Source: Pseudomonas sp. DTU_2021_1001937_2_SI_NGA_ILE_001 (GTDB taxonomy: Bacteria; Pseudomonadota; Gammaproteobacteria; Pseudomonadales; Pseudomonadaceae). Taken from it: a stretch of 64,000 bases of DNA. The stretch covers positions 3,410,001 to 3,474,000 of the forward strand of contig NZ_CP135971.1 in the NCBI RefSeq assembly GCF_032463525.1, given 5' to 3'. Positions 1 to 9,600 of the stretch are shown here, in pieces. A program made the translations under genes and the position numbers. The notes under the pieces were generated by a model that worked only from the letters and a program-made list of their open reading frames with translations, was not told the DNA's origin and did no database searches. The stretch's first letter is position 1, and the number at the start of each line of letters is the position of its first letter.

Positions 1-18
1 ATCTTCAAGAGCCCCTGA
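1..18 (+). CDS. C-terminal tail of an upstream gene (partial)
   Basis: The first 18 bases read in frame 1 as five codons and a TGA stop (I-F-K-S-P-stop), placed just before the next start codon. This would fit the 3' end of an upstream gene cut by the window edge. Too little remains to name it, and it could be chance. Confidence 0.3.
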   Translation: MFKSP

Positions 19-21
19 CAA

Positions 22-699
22 ATGCGTCCTTTTCTCAAGACCTGGCTGACCATTTGCCTGCTTATGCCACTGGCCGCCCACGCCACCAATCGTGAGCAAC
101 GTCTGCCCACCGGCTTCACCGGCTACACCGCTCGCAGCCATGCATCGGTTGCCCAGCAAGCGCCGCAGGCCGATACCCGCAGCACCATGACCGCCCCTGC
201 GCAACTGCGCAAGGGCCACGTGATTCAGAACCCCGTGGCGGTCAAGAATTCCCGTAAGTCCACCGAAGCCGTTGCCGGTAGCAGCAAGCAGGGCAACGCG
301 GTGGTCAAGCGCGCCCTGGAAACCGTCGGCACGCCTTATCGCTGGGGCGGCAACACGCCCGGCAAGGGCCTGGACTGCAGCGGCCTGGTGAAGTACGCCT
401 TCTCCGACGTGACCAACGTCGACCTGCCGCGCACCTCCAAGGACATGGCTGCCGGGCAAGGCCAGCCGGTCGACCGCAAGGACCTCAAGCCCGGAGACCT
501 GCTGTTCTTCAACATCAAGAGCCGGCGCATCAACCACGTGGCTATCTACCTGGGCAACGACCGCTTCGTTCACGCCCCGCGGCGCGGCAAGGCGGTCACC
601 GTCGACTCGCTGAAGAAGCCGTACTGGGACAAGAACTACAAGGTCGCCAAGCGCGTGCTGCCCAAGCAGAAGGCCCCGCTGAACATCGCCAAGGGCTGA
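22..699 (+). CDS. NlpC/P60 (C40) family cell-wall peptidase
   Basis: A 225-residue exported hydrolase expected to cut peptidoglycan stem peptides in the periplasm. Residues 1-21 form a signal peptide ending L-A-A-H-A. A low-complexity linker runs to about residue 90, and the NlpC/P60 domain fills the C-terminal half. The catalytic Cys is Cys119 in GLDCSGL and the catalytic His is His172 in NHVAIYLGN, with a polar third residue likely at His184. The linker and single domain are usual for Pseudomonas members. An AAGAG lies 10 bases before the ATG. The gene is followed by a REP-rich gap, so it is probably the last gene of its unit. The family call is firm; the exact bond cut is unknown. Confidence 0.9.
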   Translation: MRPFLKTWLTICLLMPLAAHATNREQRLPTGFTGYTARSHASVAQQAPQADTRSTMTAPAQLRKGHVIQNPVAVKNSRKSTEAVAGSSKQGNAVVKRALETVGTPYRWGGNTPGKGLDCSGLVKYAFSDVTNVDLPRTSKDMAAGQGQPVDRKDLKPGDLLFFNIKSRRINHVAIYLGNDRFVHAPRRGKAVTVDSLKKPYWDKNYKVAKRVLPKQKAPLNIAKG

Positions 700-762
700 G
701 GCCGCTCCAGGCCGGCGGGCCGGTAGGACCGGCTTTAACCGCCCCACAATGCGTGTCAGACC

Positions 763-856
763 GGGTAGGAGCGGCTTCAGCCGCGAAGCGTCCGCCTGTT
801 CACAACAGATGCAGGGAGCTTCCTGGTGCTTTCGCGGCTAAAGCCGCTCCCACCGG
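763..856. repeat. Inverted pair of REP palindromes (type A)
   Basis: Two REP-like palindromes face each other about 40 bp apart: GTAGGAGCGGCTTCAGCCGC and its near-complement ending GCTAAAGCCGCTCCCAC. The same paired unit recurs at 37906-38000, 52435-52524 and 58484-58575. The rest of the 231-bp gap between the peptidase gene and pilT holds further degenerate GGCTTTAACCG / CGGCTAAAGCCGG copies and no gene. REP pairs of this kind are spread by RAYT transposases in Pseudomonas; no RAYT gene is in this window. Confidence 0.85.
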
Positions 857-883
857 GCCACCTAACGACTAACTGACCAGTAT
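857..883 (-). repeat. 27-bp REP-associated satellite repeat
   Basis: This stretch is the exact reverse complement of 58455-58481, and its core (ATACTGGTCAGTTAG) recurs at 8726-8740. In each place it directly abuts a REP palindrome, so it appears to be part of a larger composite repeat rather than a separate element. Confidence 0.75.
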
Positions 884-930
884 CGCGGCTAAAGCCGGCC
901 CCACCGGTCGATAGGCGCCTGACTGCTTGT

Positions 931-1965
931 TCAGAAGTTGTCCGGTACCTTGGCTTTTTCCCGGGCCACGTCCCGGGTAATCAGGCCTCGCTTGAGCAAC
1001 TCGGCGAGGCACATGTCCAGGGTCTGCATGCCCAGCGAGCCACCGGTCTGGATCGCCGAATACATCTGCGCCACCTTGTCTTCGCGAATCAGGTTACGGA
1101 TTGCCGGCGTGCCGAGCATGATCTCGTGGGCCGCTACCCGCCCGCCGCCGACCTTCTTCAGCAGCGCCTGGGAAATCACCGCATGCAGCGACTCGGAGAG
1201 CATCGAGCGGATCATCGACTTTTCCGCCGCCGGGAACACGTCGACGATACGGTCGATGGTCTTGGCCGCCGAGGTGGTGTGCAGGGTGCCGAACACCAGG
1301 TGACCGGTTTCCGCAGCGGTGAGCGCCAGGCGGATGGTTTCCAGGTCGCGCATCTCGCCTACCAGAATCACGTCCGGGTCTTCACGCAAGGCTGAACGCA
1401 AGGCCTCGGAGAAACCCAGGGTGTCGCGATGCACCTCACGCTGGTTGACCAGGCACTTCTTCGACTCGTGGACGAACTCGATGGGGTCCTCGATGGTGAG
1501 GATGTGGTGGTGCTTGTTGCTGTTGAGGTAGTCGATCATCGCCGCCAAGGTGGTCGACTTGCCCGAGCCGGTGGGGCCTGTGACCAGGATCAGCCCGCGC
1601 GGCACGTCGGTGATGCGCCGGAAGTTCTCCCCCATGCCCAGGTCGTCGAGGCTGAGGATCTTCGAGGGAATGGTGCGGAACACCGCGCCGGCACCGCGGT
1701 TCTGGTTGAAGGCGTTGACCCGGAAACGCGCCACGCCCGGCACCTCGAAGGAAAAGTCGGTCTCCAGGCGTTCTTCATAATCCTGGCGCTGCTTGTCGTT
1801 CATGATGTCGTAGATCAGCGCCTTGACCTGCTTGGCGTCCAGGGCCGGCAGGTTGATGCGCCGGACATCGCCATCGACACGGATCATCGGTGGCAGGCCT
1901 GCGGAAAGGTGCAGGTCGGAAGCGCCCTGTTTGGCACTGAAGGCCAGCAGCTCGGTAATATCCAT
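931..1965 (-). CDS. pilT: Type IV pilus retraction ATPase PilT
   Basis: A hexameric ATPase at the inner face of the type IV pilus machine that depolymerises pilin and drives twitching. The 344-residue protein carries Walker A GPTGSGKST, an Asp box (TIEDPIEF), Walker B (DPDVILVGEMRD) and a His box (TGHLVFGTLHT). I chose the start MDITELLAF at 1965, as in characterised PilT, over the four-codon extension MRSC. The gene is divergent from yggS with a gap of only 54 bp, the usual Pseudomonas arrangement. The pilU partner would normally lie next to it but is not seen, so it may be outside the window or elsewhere. Confidence 0.97.
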   Translation of the reverse strand: MDITELLAFSAKQGASDLHLSAGLPPMIRVDGDVRRINLPALDAKQVKALIYDIMNDKQRQDYEERLETDFSFEVPGVARFRVNAFNQNRGAGAVFRTIPSKILSLDDLGMGENFRRITDVPRGLILVTGPTGSGKSTTLAAMIDYLNSNKHHHILTIEDPIEFVHESKKCLVNQREVHRDTLGFSEALRSALREDPDVILVGEMRDLETIRLALTAAETGHLVFGTLHTTSAAKTIDRIVDVFPAAEKSMIRSMLSESLHAVISQALLKKVGGGRVAAHEIMLGTPAIRNLIREDKVAQMYSAIQTGGSLGMQTLDMCLAELLKRGLITRDVAREKAKVPDNF

Positions 1966-2019
1966 ACAGCTCCTCAATCACATAGAATGCCGCAGACCTC
2001 AGTGTGCCGGCGCGAACCA

Positions 2020-2706
2020 ATGTCCACGATAGCAGCGAATATATCAACGCTCGAACAGCGCATCCGCGACGCGGCCCAGGTGGCCCGGCGCGATCCGTCC
2101 AGCATCGGCCTGCTGGCGGTGAGCAAGACCAAACCCGCCGCCGACCTGCGCAAAGCCTATGCCGCCGGGCTGCGCCACTTCGGCGAGAACTACCTGCAGG
2201 AAGCCCTCGGCAAACAGCAGGAATTGGCCGACCTGCCCTTGCACTGGCATTTCATCGGCCCCATTCAGTCGAACAAGACTCGTGCCATCGCCGAGCATTT
2301 CGACTGGGTACATTCCGTGGACCGCCTGAAGATCGCCCAACGCCTGAGCGAGCAACGCCCCGAGCACCTGCCGGCGCTGAACATCTGCCTGCAGGTCAAT
2401 GTCAGCGGCGAAGCCAGCAAGTCGGGCTGCACGCCCGCAGAACTGCCGGCCCTGGCCGCCGCCGTCGCCGAACTGCCGCGCCTGAAGCTGCGCGGCCTGA
2501 TGGCGATTCCCGAACCCACCGACGATCCACGCACCCAGCACGCCGCCTTCGCTCAGGTCCGCAACCTGCTCGAAAGCCTGCCGCACGCGCTGGACACCCT
2601 TTCCATGGGCATGAGCCACGACCTGGAGGCCGCCGTCGCACAAGGCGCCACCTGGGTTCGTATTGGTACCGCCCTGTTTGGCGCCCGTGACTACGGCCAG
2701 CCATAA
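2020..2706 (+). CDS. yggS: YggS/PROSC family pyridoxal phosphate homeostasis protein
   Basis: A cytosolic PLP-binding protein with the fold-type III alanine-racemase barrel that buffers free pyridoxal phosphate; it has no proven catalytic role. The 228 residues begin MSTIAANIST. The PLP lysine is Lys36 in LLAVSKTKP, and HFGENYLQEAL follows, both family hallmarks. A longer open frame extends upstream through pilT antisense but has no support. It leads a forward gene run with proC 24 bp downstream, a pairing conserved in many proteobacteria. Confidence 0.95.
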   Translation: MSTIAANISTLEQRIRDAAQVARRDPSSIGLLAVSKTKPAADLRKAYAAGLRHFGENYLQEALGKQQELADLPLHWHFIGPIQSNKTRAIAEHFDWVHSVDRLKIAQRLSEQRPEHLPALNICLQVNVSGEASKSGCTPAELPALAAAVAELPRLKLRGLMAIPEPTDDPRTQHAAFAQVRNLLESLPHALDTLSMGMSHDLEAAVAQGATWVRIGTALFGARDYGQP

Positions 2707-2730
2707 CTCCAACGTCCAAGGAACTCTGTG

Positions 2731-3552
2731 ATGAGCAAGACTCGTATCGCCTTCATCGGTGCCGGCAACATGGCTGCCAGCCTCATCGGCGGCCTGCGCG
2801 CCCAGGGCGTCGACGCCAGTGACATCCGCGCCAGCGATCCGGGTGCCGAAACCCGCGCACGCATCAGCGCCGAGCACGGCATCCAGACCTTCGCCAGCAA
2901 TGCCGAAGCGGTAGCCGGTGCCGACGTGATCCTGCTGGCGGTCAAGCCGCAGATGATGAAAGCCGTCTGCCAGGACCTGGCCCCCAACCTGCAGCCACAG
3001 CAATTGATCGTCTCGGTGGCCGCCGGTATCACCTGCGCCAGCCTCAACCAGTGGCTGGGCGAGCAACAGCCGGTGGTGCGCTGCATGCCCAACACCCCGG
3101 CGCTGCTGCGCAAGGGCGTCAGCGGCCTGTACGCCACCGACAAGGTCAGCACCACCCAGCGTGAGCAGGCCGAGCAGCTGCTGTCGGCCGTGGGCCTGGC
3201 CCTGTGGCTGGACCATGAGCAGCAACTGGACGCCGTCACGGCGGTCTCCGGCAGCGGTCCGGCGTACTTCTTCCTGCTGATCGAAGCCATGACCGCCGCC
3301 GGCGTGAAACTCGGCCTGCCGGAAGACACCGCACGCCAGCTGACCCAGCACACCGCCCTGGGTGCGGCGCTGATGAGCACCGGCAGTGACGTCGACGCCG
3401 CCGAGCTGCGCCGCCGCGTGACCTCGCCGGCCGGCACCACCGAAGCGGCGATCAAGGCTTTCCAGGCCGGTGGCTTCGAGGCGCTGGTCGATACCGCGCT
3501 GAACGCCGCCGCCAAACGCTCGGCCGAGCTGGCCGAACAACTGGGTCAATAA
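2731..3552 (+). CDS. proC: Pyrroline-5-carboxylate reductase
   Basis: Catalyses the NAD(P)H-dependent last step of proline synthesis in the cytosol. The 273-residue protein opens with the Rossmann motif IGAGNMAASL and has the C-terminal helical dimerisation region with SGSGPAYFF and TSPAGTTEAAI. Tandem GTG-ATG codons are present; ATG at 2731 is preferred because AAGGA at 2718-2722 sits 8 bases before it. It lies between yggS and yggT in the same direction, so they are probably co-transcribed. Confidence 0.97.
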   Translation: MSKTRIAFIGAGNMAASLIGGLRAQGVDASDIRASDPGAETRARISAEHGIQTFASNAEAVAGADVILLAVKPQMMKAVCQDLAPNLQPQQLIVSVAAGITCASLNQWLGEQQPVVRCMPNTPALLRKGVSGLYATDKVSTTQREQAEQLLSAVGLALWLDHEQQLDAVTAVSGSGPAYFFLLIEAMTAAGVKLGLPEDTARQLTQHTALGAALMSTGSDVDAAELRRRVTSPAGTTEAAIKAFQAGGFEALVDTALNAAAKRSAELAEQLGQ

Positions 3553-3580
3553 TTTTTCAGGTGATTACCGGAGCAGATAG

Positions 3581-4171
3581 ATGATCGGATTGAACACCGC
3601 TGCAATTTACGTCCTGCAAACCCTCGGCAGCCTTTACCTGCTGATCGTCCTGTTGCGCTTCGTCCTGCAACTGGTGCGGGCCGACTTCTACAACCCGCTG
3701 AGCCAGTTCGCGGTCAAGGCCACCCAGCCCGTACTGCGTCCGCTGCGTCGCATCATCCCCAGCCTGTTCGGCCTGGACATGTCATCGCTGGTATTCGCCA
3801 TCATCGTGCAGATGGTGATCATGGCCCTGACCCTGCTGCTCAGCTACGGCACCACCGGTTCGCCCCTGCCACTGCTGATCTGGGCGATCATCGGCGTTAC
3901 CGCGATGCTCCTGAACATCTTCTTCTTCGCCCTGATCATCAGCGTGATCCTCTCCTGGGTGGCGCCGGCCAGCCACAACCCTGGCGCCGAGCTGGTCAAC
4001 CAGATCTGCGAACCGCTGCTGGCGCCCTTCCGCCGCATCCTGCCGAACCTGGGTGGCCTGGACATCTCGCCGATCCTGGCGTTCATGGTCATCAAGCTGC
4101 TGGACATGCTGGTCATCAACAACCTGGCGGCCATGACCGGCATGCCTCAGGTGCTGCGCCTGCTGATGTAA
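3581..4171 (+). CDS. yggT: YggT family integral membrane protein
   Basis: A 196-residue inner-membrane protein with two YGGT repeats, each made of a hydrophobic hairpin around an amphipathic P-L-R-R-I-I-P / F-R-R-I-L-P segment (about residues 50-60 and 145-155). Hydrophobic stretches fall near residues 8-28, 65-90, 95-125 and 155-185. The biochemical role is unsettled; the family has been linked to osmotic stress and membrane organisation. It is 28 bp after proC, with a promoter-like site for metX following. Confidence 0.92.
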   Translation: MIGLNTAAIYVLQTLGSLYLLIVLLRFVLQLVRADFYNPLSQFAVKATQPVLRPLRRIIPSLFGLDMSSLVFAIIVQMVIMALTLLLSYGTTGSPLPLLIWAIIGVTAMLLNIFFFALIISVILSWVAPASHNPGAELVNQICEPLLAPFRRILPNLGGLDISPILAFMVIKLLDMLVINNLAAMTGMPQVLRLLM

Positions 4172-4232
4172 CCCTGCCAACCGGTGGGCTTGAGCCGCGA
4201 ACAGCACAGTCTGCTTCGCGGCGGCTTGCCGG

Positions 4233-4261
4233 TTGCCGCTCCCCCCTCGGGTCTTTAGACT
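4233..4261 (+). promoter_or_regulatory. Sigma-70-type promoter candidate for metX
   Basis: TTGCCG at 4233-4238, a 17-bp spacer, then TAGACT at 4256-4261; each box matches consensus at four positions. Transcription would start about 23 bases before the metX ATG, leaving no room for a SAM riboswitch. Inferred from sequence alone. Confidence 0.45.
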
Positions 4262-4290
4262 TACGCCTCTTTATTGCGAGAGCAGGGTCG

Positions 4291-5430
4291 ATGCCCACGG
4301 TCTTTCCCCACGATTCTGTCGGTCTGGTCACGCCCCAGATGGCGCACTTCAGCGAGCCGCTGCCCCTGGCCTGCGGCCGCACCCTGCCAGCCTACGAACT
4401 CATCTACGAAACCTATGGCCAGCTCAACGCCGAGCGCAGCAATGCCGTGCTGATCTGTCACGCGCTATCGGGGCATCATCATGCCGCCGGCTACCACAGC
4501 AGCGAGGACCGCAAGCCGGGCTGGTGGGACAGCTGCATCGGCCCCGGCAAACCGATCGACACCAACCGTTTCTTCGTGGTCAGCCTGAACAACCTCGGCG
4601 GCTGCAACGGTTCGACCGGTCCGGCCAGCATCGACCCGGAAACCGGCCAGCCCTGGGGTGCCAACTTCCCGGTGGTCACTGTCGAAGACTGGGTCAACAG
4701 CCAGGCACGCCTGGCCGACCGCTTGGGCATCACGCAGTGGGCCGCAGTGGTCGGCGGCAGCCTGGGTGGCATGCAGGCGCTGCAGTGGAGCATCAGCTAC
4801 CCCGAGCGCCTGCGTCACTGCATGGCCATCGCCTCGGCACCCAAGCTCTCGGCACAGAACATCGCTTTCAACGAGGTGGCGCGCCAGGCCATCCTCACCG
4901 ACCCGGACTTCCACGACGGCGCCTTCCAGAGCCGCGGCGTGATCCCCAAGCGCGGCCTGATGCTGGCGCGCATGGTCGGCCACATCACCTACCTGTCGGA
5001 TGACTCGATGGGTGAGAAATTCGGCCGCGGCCTGAAGAACGAAAAGCTCAACTACGACTTCCACAACGTGGAGTTCCAGGTCGAGAGCTACCTGCGCTAT
5101 CAGGGCGAAGAGTTCTCCGGGCGCTTCGACGCCAACACCTACCTGCTGATGACCAAGGCGCTGGACTACTTCGACCCGGCGGCGCGGCACAACGATGACC
5201 TGGCCAAGACCTTCGCCGAGGCCAGTGCGAAATTCTGCGTGATGTCCTTCACCACCGACTGGCGTTTCTCGCCGGCGCGCTCGCGGGAACTGGTCGATGC
5301 GCTGATGGCCGCGCGCAAGGACGTCACCTACCTGGAAATCGACGCGCCGCAGGGCCACGACGCCTTCCTGATCCCGAACCCGCGTTATATGCAGGCTTTC
5401 GGCAACTACATGAATCGTATTGCGCTGTGA
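4291..5430 (+). CDS. metX: Homoserine O-succinyl/acetyltransferase MetX
   Basis: Acylates homoserine as the committed step of methionine synthesis in the cytosol. The 379-residue alpha/beta-hydrolase has its nucleophile Ser157 in GGSLGGMQ, an acid in TTDWRFSP and the catalytic His in PQGHDAF near the C terminus. Pseudomonas MetX enzymes are reported to prefer succinyl-CoA despite the acetyltransferase name (MetXS); which acyl donor is used here is inference. metW starts 7 bp downstream, the standard pair. A sigma-70-type site lies just upstream. Confidence 0.96.
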   Translation: MPTVFPHDSVGLVTPQMAHFSEPLPLACGRTLPAYELIYETYGQLNAERSNAVLICHALSGHHHAAGYHSSEDRKPGWWDSCIGPGKPIDTNRFFVVSLNNLGGCNGSTGPASIDPETGQPWGANFPVVTVEDWVNSQARLADRLGITQWAAVVGGSLGGMQALQWSISYPERLRHCMAIASAPKLSAQNIAFNEVARQAILTDPDFHDGAFQSRGVIPKRGLMLARMVGHITYLSDDSMGEKFGRGLKNEKLNYDFHNVEFQVESYLRYQGEEFSGRFDANTYLLMTKALDYFDPAARHNDDLAKTFAEASAKFCVMSFTTDWRFSPARSRELVDALMAARKDVTYLEIDAPQGHDAFLIPNPRYMQAFGNYMNRIAL

Positions 5431-5437
5431 GGACCTC

Positions 5438-6058
5438 ATGAGAGCCGATCTGGAGATCATCCAGGAGTGGATACCCGCCGGCAGCCGCGTGCTCGACCTG
5501 GGCTGCGGTGACGGCGAGCTGCTGGCCTGGCTGCGCGACCACAAGCAGGTCACCGGCTACGGCCTGGAGAAAGACCCGGACAACATCGCCGAGTGCGTGG
5601 TCAAGGGCGTCAACGTCATCGAACAGGACCTCGACAAGGGCCTGGGCAACTTCGCCAGCAACAGCTTCGACGTGGTGGTCATGACCCAGGCCCTGCAGGC
5701 CGTGCACTACCCCGACAAGCTGCTCGACGAGATGCTGCGTGTGGGTCGCCAGTGCATCATCACCTTCCCCAACTTCGGTCACTGGCGCTGCCGCTGGTAC
5801 CTGGCCAGCAAGGGCCGCATGCCGGTGTCGGACTTCATGCCCTATACCTGGTACAACACGCCGAACATCCACTTCTGCACCTTCAAGGACTTCGAGGCGC
5901 TGTGCCGCGAGCGCGACGCCCGGGTCATGGACCGCATGGCGGTGGACAACCAGCACCGGCACGGTTGGGCCAGCAAGCTGTGGCCCAACCTGCTGGGTGA
6001 AATCGGCATCTACCGGGTCCACAGCCCCGGCCTGAGCGAGCACCAGCTCGCGGTTTGA
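5438..6058 (+). CDS. metW: Methionine biosynthesis protein MetW
   Basis: A 206-residue class I SAM-methyltransferase-fold protein with motif [13 protein letters not shown]. It is paired with MetX and needed for methionine synthesis in several proteobacteria, probably by activating or stabilising MetX. The start MRADLEII at 5438 follows GAGGA at 5430-5434; an upstream GTG-type start would overlap metX and is not favoured. The four-base spacing to both sides indicates an operon. Confidence 0.95.
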   Translation: MRADLEIIQEWIPAGSRVLDLGCGDGELLAWLRDHKQVTGYGLEKDPDNIAECVVKGVNVIEQDLDKGLGNFASNSFDVVVMTQALQAVHYPDKLLDEMLRVGRQCIITFPNFGHWRCRWYLASKGRMPVSDFMPYTWYNTPNIHFCTFKDFEALCRERDARVMDRMAVDNQHRHGWASKLWPNLLGEIGIYRVHSPGLSEHQLAV

Positions 6059-6075
6059 CCCACAGGAGCGCGCCC

Positions 6076-6504
6076 ATGCAACGCCTGGCCTGCCTGCTGT
6101 TCGCTGCCTGCCTGGCGTTGCCGGCCCTGGCCGAGGAGGCCGGGCCGGGCGAGGAGCGCTTCGGCGCCTACACCGTGCACTACTCGGCCTTCACCTCGAC
6201 CTACCTGCAGCCACAGGTGGCGCAGCAGCTCGGGCTGCTACGCGGCAAACAGCTGGGCGTGCTCAACGTCACGGTGCTCAAGGATGGCCAGCCACAGCCT
6301 GCCCTGGTCAGCGGCACGCTACGCTCGCTGACCGGCACCGCTCAGCCGCTGGACTTCCGCACCCTGCGGGAAAAGGGCGCGGTCTATACCGTGGCGCAGT
6401 ATCCTGTGCCGCAACAGGAAACCCGAATCTTCGAACTCAAGGTGCAGGCCGGCGGTGTCAGCCACCGCTTCAGCTTCCGCCAGGAACTCTTTCCGGACCC
6501 ATGA
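6076..6504 (+). CDS. DUF4426 exported protein
   Basis: A 142-residue periplasmic protein with signal peptide (hydrophobic residues 5-17, cleaved near A-L-A-E). The mature part is the DUF4426 domain, a small beta-rich fold of unknown function with [11 protein letters not shown] near its start. The ATG at 6076 was chosen for the CAGGAG 7 bases upstream; a start at 6055 would put the signal sequence internal. Its stop overlaps rdgB (ATGA). The conserved position between metW and rdgB suggests co-expression but gives no function. Confidence 0.88.
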   Translation: MQRLACLLFAACLALPALAEEAGPGEERFGAYTVHYSAFTSTYLQPQVAQQLGLLRGKQLGVLNVTVLKDGQPQPALVSGTLRSLTGTAQPLDFRTLREKGAVYTVAQYPVPQQETRIFELKVQAGGVSHRFSFRQELFPDP

Positions 6505-7103
6505 TGACTTTCACTGAACTGGTACTGGCCAGCCATAACGGCGGCAAACTCAAAGAGCTGCAAGCCATGCTCGGCGGCAGCGTACGCCTGCTCTCGATCG
6601 GCGAATTCAGCGCCGTGGAGCCGGAGGAAACCGGCCTGTCGTTCGTCGAGAACGCCATCCTCAAGGCCCGCAACGCGGCGCGGATCTCCGGCCTGCCAGC
6701 ACTGGCCGACGACTCCGGGCTGGCGGTGGACTTTCTTGGCGGTGCGCCGGGCATCTATTCGGCGCGCTACGCCGACGGCCAGGGCGACGCGGCCAACAAT
6801 GCCAAGCTGCTCGCTGCGCTGAAAGACGTTCCGGATGAACAGCGCGGTGCGCAGTTCGTCTGCGTACTGGCCCTGGTGCGGCATGCCGACGATCCGCTGC
6901 CGATCCTTTGCGAAGGCCTGTGGCACGGGCGCATCCTGCACGCTGCCAGCGGCGAGCATGGCTTCGGCTACGACCCCTTGTTCTGGGTGCCGGAGCGCAG
7001 CTGCTCCAGCGCCGAACTGGCCCCGGCAGAGAAGAACCAGCTCAGCCACCGGGCCCGCGCCATGGCCCTGCTGCGCCAGCGCCTGAACCTGGGCGCGCAA
7101 TGA
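6501..7103 (+). CDS. rdgB: XTP/dITP pyrophosphatase RdgB
   Basis: Hydrolyses non-canonical purine triphosphates (dITP, XTP) to monophosphates and so keeps them out of DNA. The 200-residue Ham1-family enzyme shows the N-terminal [10 protein letters not shown] substrate loop, the metal-binding DDSGLAVD and the GFGYDPLF motif. Translation is coupled on both sides: ATGA overlaps with the DUF4426 gene and with hemW. Confidence 0.96.
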   Translation: MMTFTELVLASHNGGKLKELQAMLGGSVRLLSIGEFSAVEPEETGLSFVENAILKARNAARISGLPALADDSGLAVDFLGGAPGIYSARYADGQGDAANNAKLLAALKDVPDEQRGAQFVCVLALVRHADDPLPILCEGLWHGRILHAASGEHGFGYDPLFWVPERSCSSAELAPAEKNQLSHRARAMALLRQRLNLGAQ

Positions 7104-8314
7104 CCCAGGATCCAGGCGTACAGCCGCTGCACCTCGACGGCAGCGGCTTTTCTTCGGCTGCGCCGCGCAGCCCGCTGGCGGTGCTGCCCCCGCTGTCGCT
7201 GTACATCCACATTCCGTGGTGCGTGCGCAAATGCCCGTATTGCGACTTCAACTCCCACGCCTCCAGCCCGGTACTGCCGGAACAGGAGTACGTCGACGCG
7301 CTGCTGGCCGACCTCGACCAGGACCTACCCCACGTGCATGGCCGTGAGCTGCGCTCGATCTTCTTTGGCGGCGGCACGCCCAGCCTGTTCAGCGCCGAAG
7401 CCCTGGGCCGCCTGCTGAAGGGTGTCGAGCAGCGCATCCGCTTTGCCCGCGACATCGAGATCACCCTGGAGGCCAACCCCGGGACCTTCGAACAGGCCAA
7501 GTTCAGCGCCTATCGCGGCCTGGGCATCAACCGCCTGTCGATCGGCATCCAGAGCTTTCAAGGCAGCAAGCTCGAAGCCCTGGGGCGCATCCACAACGGC
7601 GACGAGGCCATTCGTGCGGCCGATATGGCGCGCCAGGCCGGCTTCGACAACTTCAACCTCGACCTGATGCACGGCCTGCCGGACCAGACCCTGGACGACG
7701 CCCTCGCCGATCTGCGCCAGGCCATCGCGCTGCAGCCCACCCACCTGTCGTGGTACCAGCTGACCCTGGAGCCCAATACGGTGTTCTGGAACCAGCCGCC
7801 GGTGCTGCCCGAAGACGACACCCTCTGGGACATCCAGGAAGCCGGCCAGCAGTTGCTCGCCGAGCACAGCTACGCGCAGTACGAGGTCTCGGCCTACGCC
7901 CAGCCTGGGCGGGAGGCGCGCCATAACCTCAATTACTGGAGCTTCGGCGACTTCATCGGCATCGGTGCCGGTGCCCACGGCAAGCTCAGCCACCCCGACG
8001 GGCGCATCGTGCGCACTTGGAAGACCCGCCTGCCCAAGGACTACCTCAACCCGGCCAAGCCCTTCCAGGCCGGCCAGAAACTGTTGCCACTGGACGAGAT
8101 GCCGTTCGAATTCCTGATGAACGCGCTGCGCCTGACAAATGGCGTGGAGGCTGCATTATTTGCCGAAAGAACCGGTCTAAGCCTCGATTCGCTGGCCGCA
8201 GGCCGCGAACAGGCCGAGAAACGCGGCTTGCTGCAGGCCGACCCGCAACGCCTGGTCGCCACGCCGCAAGGCCAGTTGTTCCTCAATGACCTGCTGCAAT
8301 ATTTCTTGAGCTAA
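7100..8314 (+). CDS. hemW: Radical SAM family heme chaperone HemW
   Basis: A 404-residue radical-SAM protein with [10 protein letters not shown] carrying the 4Fe-4S cysteines. HemW binds heme and passes it to respiratory enzymes; it is commonly misannotated as coproporphyrinogen III oxidase HemN, but it lacks the extra HemN N-terminal cysteine. FGGGTPS follows and a C-terminal HemN-type domain ends the protein. The ATG overlaps the rdgB stop. Confidence 0.94.
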   Translation: MTQDPGVQPLHLDGSGFSSAAPRSPLAVLPPLSLYIHIPWCVRKCPYCDFNSHASSPVLPEQEYVDALLADLDQDLPHVHGRELRSIFFGGGTPSLFSAEALGRLLKGVEQRIRFARDIEITLEANPGTFEQAKFSAYRGLGINRLSIGIQSFQGSKLEALGRIHNGDEAIRAADMARQAGFDNFNLDLMHGLPDQTLDDALADLRQAIALQPTHLSWYQLTLEPNTVFWNQPPVLPEDDTLWDIQEAGQQLLAEHSYAQYEVSAYAQPGREARHNLNYWSFGDFIGIGAGAHGKLSHPDGRIVRTWKTRLPKDYLNPAKPFQAGQKLLPLDEMPFEFLMNALRLTNGVEAALFAERTGLSLDSLAAGREQAEKRGLLQADPQRLVATPQGQLFLNDLLQYFLS

Positions 8315-8323
8315 GGAACCTGC

Positions 8324-8647
8324 ATGGACCTCGTACTCGATCTGCTGGCCAACGTCTCGCGCTGGAGCCGCAGCAATCTTTCGGAAATCGCCCTGGCGCT
8401 GGTGGGTTGTCTGCTGGTGCTGTTCGGGTCCGACATCAAGGGCTGGGTCGAACAACGGGTGGGCAGCCTGTCCAGCGCGATCCGCATCCCGCTGGTAGCC
8501 CTGGCCTGCACCGCCGGCAGCGGCCTGGCGCTGATCTATGCCACGCCTTGGGTGACCAAGGGCCTGAGCCAGTTCAACAACTACAGCCTGGCGCCGGTGC
8601 TGCTGGTGGTGCTGGTGCTGATCGGCGTGATCGCCGATCGCAAGTGA
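8324..8647 (+). CDS. DUF3392 small inner-membrane protein
   Basis: A 107-residue protein with three hydrophobic segments at about residues 20-40, 52-72 and 83-104 and a short charged tail. It matches the DUF3392 family, whose function is unknown. It is 9 bp after hemW with AAGGA before the ATG, so it closes this operon. REP repeats follow. Confidence 0.85.
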   Translation: MDLVLDLLANVSRWSRSNLSEIALALVGCLLVLFGSDIKGWVEQRVGSLSSAIRIPLVALACTAGSGLALIYATPWVTKGLSQFNNYSLAPVLLVVLVLIGVIADRK

Positions 8648-8722
8648 GGGTGAGGCCGTTGGCAGCCTGACGGCTTCTGGTCGGCAGGACCCGCTTCAGC
8701 CACGATGCCTTCGCGGCTAAAG

Positions 8723-8740
8723 CCAATACTGGTCAGTTAG
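8723..8740 (+). repeat. REP-associated satellite repeat (short copy)
   Basis: Contains the AATACTGGTCAGTTAG core found at 58454-58469 and, inverted, at 868-883. Here it leads into a type B REP pair, showing that the same flank is used with either palindrome type. Confidence 0.65.
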
Positions 8741-8743
8741 ACC

Positions 8744-8832
8744 GTGGGAGCGAGCTTGCTCGCGAAGGCGGCGTCACGTTCACAGCAAATTCCGCGACTT
8801 TGCTAGCTTTTCGCGAGCAAGCTCGCTCCCAC
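8744..8832. repeat. Inverted pair of REP palindromes (type B)
   Basis: GTGGGAGCGAGCTTGCTCGC at 8744 is mirrored by GCGAGCAAGCTCGCTCCCAC ending at 8832, about 50 bp apart. A second copy is at 33180-33272. It lies between the convergent DUF3392 and trmB genes and may act as a bidirectional transcript stabiliser or terminator. Confidence 0.85.
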
Positions 8833-8855
8833 AAAGTGAACTGCCTGCCGCAGTT

Positions 8856-9590
8856 TCAGTCGACCTTCTCGAATTTCAGGTCCCAGACGCCATGCCCGAG
8901 GCGCTCGCCGCGGCGTTCGAACTTGGTGATCGGGCGCTCTTCAGGGCGTGGCACATAGCGACCGTCAGGCGCCTGGTTGCGATAGCCCGGCGCGGCGCTC
9001 ATCACTTCCAGCATATGCTCGGCGTACTGCTCCCAGTCGGTGGCCATGTGGAACACACCACCGGGCTTGAGCTTGCTGCGCACCAGCTGGGCGAACTCCG
9101 GCTGCACGATGCGCCGCTTGTGGTGGCGGCTCTTGTGCCACGGGTCGGGGAAGAACAGCATCAGGCGGTCGAGGCTGTTGTCAGCGATGCAGCGGTTCAG
9201 CACTTCGATGGCGTCGCAGTCATAGACCCGCACGTTCTGCAGGCCCTGGGTGAGTACGCCGTTGAGCAGCGCACCGACGCCAGGCGAGTGCACCTCGACG
9301 CCGATGAAGTCGTGCTCCGGGGCAGCGGCGGCCATTTCCAGCAACGAGTGGCCCATGCCGAAGCCGATCTCCAGGGTGCGCGGCGCGCTACGCCCGAACA
9401 CCTGGTCGAAGTCCACCGGCGTGTCGGTCAGTTGCAGGCCGAACAGCGGACGCCCCTGATCGAGGCCGCGCTGCTGGCCTTCGGTCATGCGCCCGGCGCG
9501 CATCACGAAGCTCTTGATGCGGCGATGCGGACGGGCTTCGCCCGCCTCGTCAACGGGCGTGTCAGTGTTTGGAACGAGTGGATCAGTCAT
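8856..9590 (-). CDS. trmB: tRNA (guanine-N7)-methyltransferase
   Basis: Methylates G46 of tRNA at N7 with SAM. The 244-residue protein has an N-terminal basic tail (R-P-H-R-R-I-K-S-F), the SAM motif [11 protein letters not shown] and the family signature [15 protein letters not shown]. The ATG at 9590 is used rather than the adjacent TTG at 9593. It lies 10 bp after the thiG stop and probably belongs to the thiS-thiG unit. Confidence 0.95.
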   Translation of the reverse strand: MTDPLVPNTDTPVDEAGEARPHRRIKSFVMRAGRMTEGQQRGLDQGRPLFGLQLTDTPVDFDQVFGRSAPRTLEIGFGMGHSLLEMAAAAPEHDFIGVEVHSPGVGALLNGVLTQGLQNVRVYDCDAIEVLNRCIADNSLDRLMLFFPDPWHKSRHHKRRIVQPEFAQLVRSKLKPGGVFHMATDWEQYAEHMLEVMSAAPGYRNQAPDGRYVPRPEERPITKFERRGERLGHGVWDLKFEKVD

Positions 9591-9600
9591 CAACGGGCTC

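Noticed and set aside
1429..2019. Upstream extension of the yggS frame
   Set aside because: It runs antisense to pilT and the conserved protein starts at 2020.
4172..4290. SAM riboswitch before metX
   Set aside because: The predicted transcript start leaves only about 23 nt of leader, and no SAM aptamer motif is visible.
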